A stretch of DNA of 64,000 bases from Romanomermis culicivorax (GCA_963922205.1 CAWUHX010000008.1:1583282-1647281), one strand, 5' to 3'. Numbered from the stretch's first letter, positions 32,488 through 44,000 are shown. Notes: generated by a model from the sequence alone, not told the origin. Numbers and translations are program-made.

Positions 32488-34260
32488 TCAGCGTTGGGTC
32501 TCATCAGGCTGCATTGGTGATCTCGCCTGAACAAAAAGCGAATTCTGGGTTAAGTTGGGTTTTGCGGATTCTTTTGTATATTCACTGTCTTCCATATCCT
32601 CTGTGAAGATGACTTCAACTTGAAATTCGGCTGGCGATTTGGGGGTTGGTGGGCGAGTGAATTGGGCTGATGCTGCTGATGATTGTGATGGGAACCATTG
32701 ACGTCCAGCCGGTGGGGCAGGGCTTATGGACCTAGGGTTCGTTTCTTGATTGGTGTTGGGAGTGGGTTTTTTCGGCTTTTTCGGATTTGTATTTTTGAAA
32801 ATTGCTTTAAAAAAAAAGGGCCCAATTTTTGTAATTCCGGGAAAAATTTAATTTTTAACAAGGAGATGGGCGGTTGGGTGGTTTGGGTATTTTCAGTCAT
32901 GGCCATCTTGACCGACTTACTTTTATGGTTGGGTTTGTTGCTTTTTGTAAACAATGTATTGATGTGGCCTGCTTTCTGTTGTCCTGAACATTGGAGGAAC
33001 ATTTCTATATCATCAAAATCGAGGGGGCAAGAGACGGCTATATCTTGGTGAATATTGGATGAGTACTTACTTTTTCGTCGGGCTGTGCAATGCCTGGCCA
33101 AATGGTTATGCTTGCAGCAGTTAAAGCAGCTGTTATTGGAATGGCCAAAATTATTTTGGGGCTTGGGCCGACTTTGGTTGCACCATTGGTTTTCCAAATA
33201 GGGCTGCCTGTAACCTGTGTTGGGTTTCCAAGTGTTGAGCTTGCGGCGATAACTATTTTTTTGTTGGTCGTCTCGTTGTTTCTTGCGGCACACGTTTTCC
33301 ATGTGGCTGCTCTTGTCACAGTAAGTGCAGGAAACCAGTGCAGGGGTCGTTTTTCGTTCGAAAAGTTTTGACATTTTATCTGTGAGGTCAAGTAAAGAAT
33401 GTTCAATATTACTTTGGGTAACTGTTGCAACCATGCCAATGGGGGTATTCTGGGAATAGATGATGAGAAACCAGGTCGGGCTCGTTGAGATTCTACCTGC
33501 ATGACCGCCTTATGGACTTCATCTAAGTTTGAGAATTCATGGTATCTCAATATTTCATGAATTTCAGGCATTAAGCCCCGTAAAAATATGGGTTTTATCG
33601 GGTTTTCCCTATCCTCCAAGGACAAATTTGGGAAAGCTTGCTGCGCAATTTTTCTAAGTTCTGAAAGAAATTCAGTGCCAAGTTCTGACCTTTTTTGTTT
33701 TCTTTCCATCAAAACTTTTTGATGAATATCACAATCGCGGTTATTCAGATATAAACGTTGGAAACAATCTTTATACTGCTCGTATGTGGTAGGAGGGTTC
33801 TGTCTTAGCCTCAGATCATCCAAGGTGGCTAGAGCAGGTCCGGAAAGGTAGGACTCGAAACAGGATTTTCTTATTTCTTCATCATCAGGTTTGATGCCTT
33901 GAAAGGTGAGGAAGGTTTCAAAATTTTTTATCCAGTCCAAAAAATTTTGACCAAAAGAACCAGAAAATAAAGGTGGGGATCTGATGGGAACGAATGGGAT
34001 ATTCCTGAAATTGGCTAAGTGGATATCATTCAACACTGTATTTATTTCAGGATTCACATTTTGACCAGGAATGACATCTCTTAGCTGGTCTTCTAGACCC
34101 TTAAGTTGGTCGTCAACAACATGTTCAATGGAATGTCTAACGATTTGATCGATCTGGTCAGGGTGGATCTTTTTTTGGGTGTTCAAAACTTGGTTTTTTG
34201 CTTCATTTTCAATTTGACGAAATTGATCTGACAAACTTTTCTTTTGTTCAGCCAGATTTT
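32488..34260 (-). pseudogene. gag: Gag polyprotein (broken)
   Basis: The N-terminal part has matrix/capsid-like helical sequence. Its capsid portion includes GTEFLSELRKIAQQAFPNL and IFLRGLMPEI, in the style of the retrotransposon Gag core. A frame change lies at a G5 run (33441-33445). The next frame carries two zinc knuckles, CTYCDKSSHMENVC (33329-33285) and CFNCCKHNHLARHC (33128-33087), both C-x2-C-x4-H-x4-C, separated by a basic linker. After another frame change a proline-rich acidic tail (PPTPKSPAE, EDMEDSEYTKES) ends at a TGA at 32490-32488. No ATG opens the frame; it starts after a TAA near 34262, so initiation may need a spliced leader exon, or the start has been lost. Gag packages the RNA and assembles the particle. 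Confidence 0.85.
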
Positions 34261-34376
34261 GTTAACAACCAGAAAACGGGAGAGGAATGGTATATGGAAC
34301 TTTTAGAATGATAGAATGGGACTTTTTCAATGGGAAGGGCGGGAATAAAAACTAGGGACTTACTTTTTTTCGGTTG

Positions 34377-34394
34377 GAATTGGTACGGTCACCA
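34377..34394 (-). promoter_or_regulatory. Primer-binding site (candidate)
   Basis: Two bases inside the 5' LTR the minus strand reads TGGTGACCGTACC. TGG at this place pairs with the CCA end of a priming tRNA. I cannot name the tRNA. Confidence 0.6.
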
Positions 34395-34396
34395 CT

Positions 34397-35411
34397 TGTT
34401 ATGTAATGGTAATTTCTCTGATTACGTAAACACCTTCTAAAATATTCGTTTATTAGAATTTAATATCAGAGGGCTAAATTACAATGTGGAAAAGACAGGG
34501 GACACGATAAAAATTATGAAAAAGGGACGAGCAGGGGAATAAGAGCAACTGAGTGAAAAGGAAGCTGAGAAACTACTAAATATGGGGGGAGGTGAGATTC
34601 TATGGATGGATAGGCATCGTCCCTAAGATAAAATAGTGGCGGATAAACGTCGCCCTAAGCACAAACAACTGGACGGATGAACCTCGTCCTCAACAATACC
34701 AAACAAACTGGAGGGATGAGCGTCGTCCAAGTAAATATAAGCAACTCGACGGATGAACGTCGGCCAAGGAAAGCAAACAACTGGATGGAGGAACGTTGTC
34801 CAAGAAATATAAGCAAATGGAGGGATGAACGTCATCCAAGAAATACAAACAAGAAATAGGGGAACACACATAGTCGGTAAACTGAGACACTGCCAATTTT
34901 GTGAAAATCCCAAAGAATGAACAGACTGCTTTCCATCTTTTTCTGATGATCTGGAAAAAGAGGTGGGGTTTTGGTGAGGGGAATCTCATTCGCTAGAATT
35001 GTTTATTGGGAATGGGAAGAAATCGTTTGAACCTGATTGGTTGAACTTGCTTATGACGGGTTCCTTGAAGTTTTCCACCCGCAGGGTGGGAGTTGGTAAC
35101 TGGACAAAAGGGATTAGTAGTTCTCTGTTTTTTGGCTCTTATTTTCCTACTGTAATACTTCCTATAGGTATTTTACGATTTCCGAGTAAAAAATAGAACA
35201 AAAATGCATTAATGTTTTTGGCAAATTAATGTAAGAAATGTACAAGACAATAGGCTTCTTAACCTACATTTTTCCTAATGGTAAAAATGGAAAAAACAAC
35301 TTAAAAACGGATTACTGTAAAATTACTACATGAAACTAATTTGGATGAAATTATACAGTAAACTTAAGCTTAACTTAATTTACATAATTTACAAATTCAC
35401 TTATCGTGACA
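34397..35411 (-). repeat. 5' LTR (1015 bp)
   Basis: On the minus strand it starts TGTCACGATAAG and ends ATTACATAACA. It holds five full copies (plus decayed ones) of a 36-39-bp minisatellite. It is longer than the 3' LTR by 35 bp, about one repeat unit. Confidence 0.93.
34668..34858. repeat. LTR minisatellite with hairpin units (5 copies)
   Basis: Five units of 36-39 bp, consensus core GGACGGATGAACGTCGTCC followed by an A-rich spacer. Each core is an imperfect palindrome (GGACG...CGTCC). Two more decayed units lie just upstream (34600-34667). Confidence 0.85.
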
Positions 35412-35643
35412 ATGATATGGTTTGGGACAATCTTCATGGTGCTATGATGAAGAAAATTGAAATTATGAATTTGACAGGAGCAGAGGGTGGTGGAAGCACT
35501 AAATTGAATCATCAGAAGAAAATTATTTGGCTCAATTCGAGTTTGACAAAGAAGGTCAATTGTTATGCTCATCTATTTCAACGAAGTCCAAATCCGTATC
35601 TTACGTCTTTAAAGCTAGATATATTGTATGGCATAGGTGGCTA
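35412..35643 (+). pseudogene. Host or transposon frame cut by the LTR element (Myb/SANT-like end?)
   Basis: Immediately right of the LTR, a plus-strand frame reads DMVWDNLHGAMMKKIEI, then NLTGAEGGGSTKLN, and ends at a TAA near 35643. A KW-like helix followed by a TG-GGG-KL segment recalls the C-terminal half of Myb/SANT-like DNA-binding domains, which occur in host regulators and in PIF/Harbinger-type transposons. The left flank of the LTR joins in phase for only about 20 codons (MDKKWLYIH). The match is from memory and weak. Confidence 0.25.
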
Positions 35644-37025
35644 AGTTTACCTGGCGGTATTATTACATTATGGTACCCAACTGATTTGACATTACCATTT
35701 CTAAATAGTTAAGAACAGATTCCCGTGAAATAATAATTTTGCTTATTTTCTAATCATTTCCTTTTCATTCTCTCTCAATATGCATAGGTATCTTAATGTC
35801 ACGAGGAGTGACAAAAATGTAAAGTTATGAAAAATTATGTACTGTACATTTTCTGCAAATTCTACCATGTTTCCCCCCAAAAATTCTGGTTAAAACCTGT
35901 TTTTGTACAGCTATTTTTCGTTTGTTGAAATTACGAGTTTTATGCGCTCAAGCACTTTTTTATTGTAATTATGCACACTTCAACCCAAACGGTGGCGACA
36001 TCTCAACCAACACTAATTACAGACACTTGCCTAATTATGCACACTTCAACGGAAACAGTGGCGACATCTCAAAAATACTAATTACGGACACTTGCGTAAC
36101 AGGGCTAATTGTGGCGCCCTGTAGATTTCAGAACCTACAGTAACTCAAGTATGGTCCCCGCCGACCACTGTGGGTGTTTTTCATGTCTGAAATGTGTGTC
36201 AAGTGGGTCTGAAACGAGGAAGAAGATCTTGTTTTGATGAAGATAGTCAGTCTTTGGTTTCGGCGTCAACCTCAGCAGTTGAATTCCGCGCCGGATTCGG
36301 TGAGTAATTTTTCCTTACGAGAATCGTCCCGCATCTGGACCATTTTTTCGTTTTGTGCATTTTTGCGCTGGGTTTACATTGTGTATTTTCGCGCCTGTTT
36401 TAGGTTGCATTTTTGGCACCAGTTTTACATTTCGTATCGAATCAACGTTTGTACGAAGGTTGTAAGTTGTAAATTAGTAAAATCGAAAACTCAACTTCCT
36501 TGAGTACATATCAATCTTACAGTAGCCTGACTTAACCCTGACTTAACGCTGACATTAAGCCTAACAACTATTTTTGCAGGATGGGATTACTGTAACTATA
36601 CTGCCAGTCCTTCAGAAAGAGGCTGCAATCTTCGTCCCAAACTATTGTGTAAACGATTTTACAAAAATGCCAAGAGCATTTCAATTTGTTCTGGAAATGA
36701 AATCTTGAAGAAGTTTCCTCAATTCTCTTCAAAACTTGTTAGATTTTGTTTAAACATATAACAAACTCGAAAAAGTTTTAATTCTCTATGGAAAATCATC
36801 TTCATCACACTTATGAAAATATATCAATTTTATGGAAATTTTCTAAATTTATTGTGAAGATATGTTAATTTCATTGAAAACATCCAAAAAATTGTTGAAA
36901 ATTTCAAGATTATTCATTTTTGTTAGTCATTCCAATGAGCTACAAGAATGGCCACTTGAAAAAACTCATTACTTGAAACAATGTGTTGCAACTTGAAAAA
37001 ATTTGTTACCACTTGAAAAACCTTA
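35644..37025. other. No gene recognised; includes a tandem pair
   Basis: AT-rich, with a more balanced patch at 35960-36330 that holds a 66-bp tandem duplication. I find no exon I would defend. Confidence 0.4.
35966..36097 (+). repeat. 66-bp tandem duplication
   Basis: Two units begin TAATTATGCACACTTCAAC and contain GTGGCGACATCTCAA and GACACTTGC. The second starts at 36032. Confidence 0.85.
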
Positions 37026-37460
37026 GGCCCGGTACCCGACATACATGTTGCAACATATATGATTTTATTCGGAAAATGTCCTGACATTAAGATGTTCACA
37101 CGTAGGACTTATATGTGCATTATTTTATATGGCATACACTGCAACATTTTCCACCTCAGTATTATTTTTTGATGTCGAAAAGAAAGTCTGTTGCTATTCT
37201 TGGTCTTTTCCAACTTTTGGACGACGATTTTTTTTGCGCCTGTCACGATTATATGCACCAAGCACACAAATAGTACCAAATGTCGTGCTGTATGTCCGCT
37301 TAGCAAAAAAGTAAACTGTATGTCCACTGTATGTCACTTATATGTTGGGCTTATGTCCTGCTTGTTCACACCTGACGATTTTACTCAACATATGTAAGTC
37401 ACATATTTCGACATGTATGTCGAGTATATGTTGTGCAAAATGTCCCTGTGTGAACTGGAC
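37026..37460. mobile_element. MITE (same family as 15736-17696), uninterrupted
   Basis: The left end reads GGCCCGGTACCCGACATAC. The right end on the other strand reads GTCCAGTTCACACAGGGACA. It is colinear (inverted) with the MITE at 15.7-17.7 kb and defines the insertions in that copy. Repeated ACATATA/GACATAC words run throughout. TTA occurs at both flanks, compatible with a 3-bp target site. Non-coding. Confidence 0.65.
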
Positions 37461-37504
37461 TTTAAGCTTCTAACAAGATGCACAACATTTTTTCGAAATG
37501 CATC

Positions 37505-38427
37505 TGTAACAACCAGATTTTGTGAAGCACTTAACTTTAACCAATTGGATATTACGGAGAACAAAGATTTTGTGAAGCACTTTACTTTAACCAATTGGAC
37601 ATTATGGCGAACAAAATGGGGCGTGGGGAGAATGGCTACGATAATACAACGAATGGTCGACAGTCGCTTGAACATCGACTACACAAAATTGGACGGGGCG
37701 TTTGCTTGCAAATAAAAATACGACTCGGTTTAACTGCTTTCAAATATGGTTGCTTGCAAATAAAAATGAACAGTGCGGATCAAAAAACAAAGAATTACAA
37801 TAGTAATAAAATCACGCTCTGCTTCTCTTTAAATACGACGTTTTTGGCCACTCCCTGGGCGTTGCAAGCAGTTGTGCTTCTGTCCATCTTCTTCCACCGA
37901 TCGTCGCTTCCTGCTTTGCTTTTCATGCTTACTTAGTCACGCCCTTTAACCCTTTTCTGGTATGGTATGCTTTTTGTGCCTTGCTTGTTTCCTACGGTGG
38001 GCTCAGCCACACCTCTGTGCTTCTGTGCATGCTTCCTGTATCAGTTTCTCTGTATACACATGTTTTGTGGGGCCGCTGCTACCGTTACACTTGAAACTAC
38101 TGTCTGGCGGGGCTTCTACGTATTTTACTGTGTGCAGGTGTTGTTTACGATTTTTACGGGGGATTATGGTAGCTGTGGAATGTGTAGTTTAGTGTAGGTT
38201 CTAGGGGAACAGCTGCCGTTTGTGCAAATTAATTAGGGCATCTTAAATGGGCTACCAGGGTGTGAATGGATCAAAATAAAGTACTTCACGTAATTTTATA
38301 GGAATGTTTGGGTGTGAATCCCAGACACCCTTGAGAGGATAGATTATAATATTAATTTATATTTGAAAATGAATATCACATACTGTACAATTTGTATTTA
38401 CATTAATGCTTCAGCATGTATGTTACA
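37505..38427 (+). mobile_element. Solo LTR, copy 3
   Basis: A 923-bp unit TGTAAC...GTTACA of the family at 14.0 and 16.8 kb. Near its start a 45-50-bp piece containing TTTTGTGAAGCACTT and TTTAACCAATTGGA is duplicated in tandem. A CTCTTTAAATAC promoter-like box (about 37825) and AATAAAG (about 38275) share the orientation. Flanking tetramers are CATC and CGTC, an imperfect duplication. Confidence 0.75.
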
Positions 38428-40010
38428 CGTCACAAAAATTTTCAGATGGTACATAAAAACATGAAGATGCTCCAGCAAAATTTCATGATGGATTGGTAAA
38501 AAGATATTTTTCCGATGTTGAACATTATTTCAAGTGCATCATGGTTTTTTCAACTGCGTCGCATTTTCCTACATAAAATCTTGAAAAAACCAAGATAGCA
38601 TGTTGAAAATAAATGGAAATAGGCTGCACATTTCAGGAAGTAGATAACCAAATATGTCGCTCTGCCCCTTATATATGGGAACCATTCAAAGTTGACTCCT
38701 GAAGTCACCGCTTTCTGAGGGAGGGCGACCTTGATTTTTATAAGGGTTGACAGGGGGGATGATTATTTTGCATGCTCAATCTAATGGACAAATTAGTTTT
38801 TCATAAAGATGTTTATTTTTTGGGTTTTCCAGGAAAAAAAAATCCAAAAATGCTCAAACACGACCAAGCTACCAGTTTTATGGACCCATTTTTGGTTCGT
38901 ATAATCCCATCAAATTTATGATTTCTTTCATTTTCATAATGATGAGTAACCCCTTTGGTGAAACTGAAGAACCATAAGTTATGAAAAAATGTCACTCCTA
39001 ACACTCGTAATCTGTGGGCCTATACTCATAAACTTTATCTTGTGGTGAAATGGTCACTTGTAGCACTCTGTGACTTGTAATTCGTTGCTTGCAAACTCCG
39101 ATTTTTGATGAGATGACCATTTGTTGCCCTCTTAACGTGGGACCAATAACTCATGACATTTTACTACTAATATGGAGTTTTATGGCGTAACTGAGCCCAG
39201 ACACTACCGTAATATGTAAACAATTAGATTACCTGACCCTCAGGCACTTCAAAAGGATTTTTTCAAGAATTTTTTCGATACGTTTTTGCTTTTTGATTTG
39301 CACAACAGTATTACCCTTTTGTTTTACGTTTCAAGGTCAAGTCAATTAATTTGTATGTTTAGCATACAGCATAATGATTGCTGAGGATTTTTGCGATGTC
39401 GAATGTAGTAGTCAATCAATTACAGTATAATCCCATATAGACTGTGCTTCATATTCTATAGACTCCTCATCTTTTTTGTGTTCAAGTCAGATAATTATCC
39501 ACCATTACTGACCAGTTTTGACGACTTTGTACATATGCATATGGATCGAAAAGGGCCATGGTCTTCCTAATAATGAGAGAAAACTTATCTTTGGAAGATC
39601 TCCTCTTCATGGCCGAGGAGGTCTTTTTGAACGTTAAGATTTTAAAATCGTTCTACTAAATTTTATGACTGACAAGTCAACTGTTAAGGTTTAAAAATTT
39701 TATTGAAATTAATTTTAAAGATATTTTGGGTAGTTGTAATTGCATAGTCAGTCTTCTTAATTTTAAATAAGCAGTAATATGGCAGGTCAACTGTTGACTC
39801 TATAGCCTGTCTACAATATTTCAAATAGCATTGATGTAGTGGTTTTTGGTGCTGTCGTGCAAAACAGTCTGCAAGAATGAAGTATCCGTTTTTTTGGTTC
39901 CTAACAATAGGAAGAACTCCACTCCAAAATGCCAAAAAAATGTTGACAGTTTTTGTTAATGATTCATTCCCAAAAATCTTTTCCTTTCTCATGCATCATA
40001 TTACTCATAC
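38428..40010. other. No gene recognised
   Basis: AT-rich intergenic sequence downstream of the minus-strand receptor gene. Around 39225-39300 there is a short match to the dispersed repeat of 23.8 and 43.4 kb (CCCTCAGGCACTT and a CAAGAATTTTTTCGA block). No exon seen. Confidence 0.4.
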
Positions 40011-40016
40011 TTTATT
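40011..40016 (-). promoter_or_regulatory. Poly(A) signal of receptor gene
   Basis: AATAAA on the minus strand lies 55 bases beyond the stop of the receptor at 40072. Confidence 0.5.
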
Positions 40017-40071
40017 CCAACAGATAAATTTTAGGTTAATTTTCAAAACAACAAATTTCATTCTCCGAAAG

Positions 40072-42017
40072 TCATTGTGCAGCTGGCTTTTTCTCATGAT
40101 TCAATGATTCCATCTTCATCTCGGCATTCGATTTGACTGCTTCAACTGATGAAACTTGATTTGCAGTACACTTGAGGAAACGTATAAGGTTCTTCTTGTA
40201 GTCATTGACAAAGATGATCATGATTACTGGTTTCATGGCAAAAAACAACGGATTTAAGATAAGTGAAATGCAAGGAATCCATAGGCTAGGAATCATTTCT
40301 GACGGCAATAGTCTTGTGAAATATCCAAGTCCATAGTTAACAATAGGACCTATAGTTAGAACAATCATTAATTTCACAATTTGCTTTGATTCTTTAACAA
40401 CACGGGATTCAAAAACTTTTTGCACTTGATTGCTATTCACTTGTATTTTCCAGATAACTGATAAACCGAGCACAACATTGGCAATGTTACAGCATAATAA
40501 CTCTATCCCACTCAACATGATGCACTGATTATTTGGAGTAAACGCTTTCATAGTACAAGTTCCAAGTGCATCCCAGCCAAAGGCATCAAACAATAGCATG
40601 GGGGTGTAAAAAGCAATGTTGCTCAAATTCGGCAATGTGGTGCATAAGATTATGCCTCGGTTGTTGGATAATTTATTGGCGATACTCTGAAATGATAGGT
40701 GAATTACTTCTAGATATACTGTTGGTATTCCTTAAACTGATTGGCATTTTCTTGTGATGTTCATTAAATAACTAATAGGCCAAAATTGTGGTTATTGAAA
40801 ACATTTCGACCTTTTACCACAAGTGTTAATTTTGTCAGATTGGAATTTCTAAGAATAGCATTGACATGCTATATTTTCTTGGATTGGAAATACTGAAACT
40901 GTTAAACCACTGAAGGATCATTTATTTAGGTGGTAAAGAATCTATAGAAAGTTTATGAAGAAGACAACAAATGAATTGAGGAATTAGAATTGAATGAGGA
41001 TTTTTATTGTTGCTAAACTTTGCAGTTCAAAAGCACTATTGAACCTGCTTGAGATGCTCAATATTTGTTTGCTTGTACTGAACATGACAGAATACAAAAA
41101 AGTTTCTTAGGTTGGGAAAACATGTGAGAGAAAATGCAAGTAAAAAATAACATCATGAGATCGATTTCTGTATCATATGCCTGACACATCAGAATAGGCT
41201 CCAACCCTTGACCTGTGATATGTAAAGCAGACGTGCTACCTGCTACCTGCTAGTGATGAGCCATTTAGAAATGGCTGTCATTTTTGTAAGCTTTCACATA
41301 ATTTTTAGATACAAAACATGCATGATGCAATGTTGTGTCAAATTTTGCTAATTCACGTCTCAAGCAAGAAAAAAGGATAGAAATTACATAGGGAATTGTC
41401 CGTAGAATTTGGCTTTATTGGCACTCTTGTGGTATAAAGTAGGGTCTACCAAAATGAAGTTTCTAATAGTATCTGAAAGTCGGAAAGTAGGATCGGGGTT
41501 GATATCGCCTACAGGTTGAAAACCTTGTCAAAATTATAGCATAAATAATTTTATGACTTACTGGAAAGTAGAGTGATAAATAACAGAGTAACATGTTGAC
41601 TGACAGCAGCATCGTTCCTGAACAACTGAGGATTGTATTAAGCAGACCACAGTATTTACAAAAAACATCATCATGCTGAGCTATGGCATATGTATACAAG
41701 CAACATCTGGCTATGGAACCAATAAAACCAACTAATGCCGTAGCAAAGAGAATGTATTCATAGGCTTTTCGTTTCCAGAATCCTGAAAAATAAGAACACA
41801 TGTAATACTTCCGACAGCTAAAATTTACACTTGTTGAAAATTACTCAGAAAGATCATAAAACATGAAACATAGCTTACCTATTAGCTGCAGTTTGATCAA
41901 AACCAGATTCAATATTGCACCCAGTCCACCAAAGAATCCAAAACTAGAAATGGCAATAAGCTTTGTCATCTGATTATCAGTGCTGATGTTTTGTACATTT
42001 GAAGAGGCATTGTCCAT
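40072..42017 (-). CDS. Seven-transmembrane chemoreceptor-like GPCR, intact copy C (three exons)
   Basis: Exons are 42017-41879, 41782-41562 and 40686-40072, giving 324 residues. Both introns have consensus ends (GTAAGC with TTTTTCAG; GTAAGT with ATTTCAG) and preserve frame. Exon 1: N-glycosylation motifs (NAS, NIS) and TM1 (about 20-45, ISSFGFFGGLGAILNL). Exon 2: TM2, TM3 and the TM3 end MLLCYLSLYFP, where paralogue B has HRYLSLCHP, the DRY-box position. Exon 3: TM4 to TM7; TM7 contains LILNPLFFAMKP, an NPxxF variant of NPxxY. The cytoplasmic tail is lysine-rich. No lesion is seen. It is the functional paralogue of pseudogenes A (2.2 kb) and B (12.6 kb). Nematode srx/srsx-like chemoreceptor is the best guess; the ligand is unknown. 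Confidence 0.75.
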
Positions 42018-43379
42018 TATTACGTCTAATTCCTCTCCAACACTTCTCCTAGGATAAATTTGGTTTACTGAAATATGTCATTACACTTGTTGTACAATTA
42101 AATTTTGAACAGCACTCGAGATCAACAAAAAATTATGCATCATTAAAATATGCCTCCATAATTCTTCCAAAATTATTAAACCTCAAACCTATGAACATAA
42201 TTATGAAGATTACAAAGCTTATTGATTTTTTTATCCTGTATACCACATACAATCAGGCATCAGTTGTGTGAGTAGTTGAAGAGACTTTTGCTTATATAGC
42301 TCCTCATTCATGAAGTAAAAGTTTTGTGATCAAAATATTAAGCAACCTCTAAGACACTGGACTACTCACATATGGAGTTGGAGAATTTACCAGCAAAATG
42401 AAAAATTTGCCAGAAAATAATCATTCATAAAATTTTCTTTTCAAAACCTCAGAAAAGGGTTGGAAAAGGGTTCCATGGAACAGAAGTCTATTACTCGAAT
42501 GCCGAATTTGTTGATATGAGATGAAACTCATTTTCCATTCATAGCTTTCCAGCTGAACTCAAGAATTCAAAACAGGTGTCAGCAACATTCAAAAAAACGA
42601 ATCAGCTCTTAATTCAAACACTGATTTAGGGCAGAATACCACATGCTGTGTTTTCAATTTCGAAAGATTGTCGTCTGTTTGCATCAACACTTGAGTCAAA
42701 AATTCAGTCCAAAATAAAAACTTGGGAAATGTCAGAAAAATAAATGAAGGAGATCACTTCCAGCGAAGAATGGACTCAGAAGATATATACCATATCAAAT
42801 TCTTTTCTCAGCTTCAAGTTTTGTTTCGCATGTGAAATGTTACTCAATGGAATGTTTACATGAGGCCCTGGATGTCAAAGTGTAGAAAAAAATACGGAGA
42901 GTGTGACTATGGTTTTGAATGCAACTATCTGAAATGTAACAAAGGAATTCAGCATTCAAATGTAGTAGTTATACTGGTTTATACACAGCGTTCAAAAATT
43001 GGTACCCATCTACAAAATATTATTACCATCTTTACTTTGGGGATCAATACAGTAGTGTAGAAAGTAAAGCTGACGATCCAAATTTGTATAACATGCTGAG
43101 CAAAACAAGAGTGTAGAAAATACAGCAAGAGCTTCAACATGTAAAATTCAACTATTATGGAGAAAGTATGACCGACGAAGCTTCAACCAGCAAATTTCAA
43201 CTTTCATATACAAAGTACAACCCCAATGTACCTCAATGGACTCTGACATTAAAATTTATGATTTTTGTTGAAGACATGGGTCTTCAACAAAAATTTTAAT
43301 GCAATTCATGAAATCTAGTAATCTAATAGTATCACTCATTTTACTACAAAATCTTTTTTGAAAATTTCATAGAAGAATT
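42018..43379. other. Upstream region of receptor C
   Basis: No exon seen. Around 42540-42660 the sequence (CTTTCCAGCTGAACTCAAG, CAAACACTGATTTAGGGCAG) is similar to 48085-48180 and 53640-53690, so pieces of this flank also occur in the 46.8-57.6 kb duplication. Confidence 0.5.
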
Positions 43380-44000
43380 GGCAAAATGTTTAGGTCATTA
43401 GGTTCTATGACCCTCAAGCATTTGAAAAAATTTTTTACAAGAGTGCAGGACAAACTGACTACTACAGTCAACAGCTCTAGTATTGATTTTTTGTCAAAAT
43501 TTAAATTCCTGCCACAATATCGCCCCAAAAAATTCGAATGCAACTTCTAACATCTAACAATCTAATGGTTTTACTCGTTTTCTGCAGAATTATTACGACA
43601 AATTTTGTTTGGGACATACTCAGAACATATTTTTTTGATGATTCCCTTCGCTTAAAATTCGTTTTCAAGACACATTTGTCACTGTTTCGGGACACAGTTT
43701 TTCATGTATCTTGTGAAGCAATGTGTCCTGAAATGGTGAAAAACGTGTCCCAAAAAACAAAGCTTAAGCATGCGGAGTCATCAAAAACGGTGTCCTGAAT
43801 ATGATCCTATGATTTTTAGAATCTAATGTTTTCATTGTTTTTATACAAAAGTTAAAGGACAGACCATTTTTCAACAACGAGCTGAACAAACCGATATCCA
43901 AAAAAGCATAAAACGATCACAATTAATTATTGTAGACTAGATGGTCAATAGCTGACCCATCTGATGGTGTCATATAACCAGACTTACCAGACAAGTTCTA
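43380..44000. repeat. Dispersed repeat with internal palindrome (copy 2)
   Basis: The palindromic core is 43611-43797 (arms GGGACATACTCAGAAC... and GGACACCGTTTTTGATGACT, read inward). A flanking block GAGTGCAGGACAAACTGAC is at about 43440, and CTAGATGGTCAATAGCTGAC at about 43935. Matches 23380-24160. Confidence 0.6.

Larger units (their letters stand above)
25897..35411 (-). mobile_element. Ty3/gypsy-type LTR element with env-like gene
   Basis: This is a full-length element of 9515 bp on the minus strand. Two LTRs (34397-35411 upstream, 25897-26876 downstream) are flanked by a 4-bp duplication ATGA (25893-25896, 35412-35415). A primer-binding site and a polypurine tract are in the expected places. 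In transcription order it encodes Gag with two zinc knuckles, an envelope-like glycoprotein, then protease, reverse transcriptase, RNase H and integrase. Integrase after RNase H marks Ty3/gypsy and not Ty1/copia. The LTRs differ at roughly 5-7% of positions by eye, and all coding parts carry frameshifts or stops, so the copy is old and inactive as assembled. It interrupts a plus-strand frame. Confidence 0.92.

Noticed and set aside
33090..33371. Plus-strand hydrophobic frame over gag
   Set aside because: Antisense of the zinc-knuckle region; the knuckles on the minus strand are decisive.
35922..36143. Small protein at the 66-bp tandem repeat
   Set aside because: The frame is created by the duplication and has no other support.
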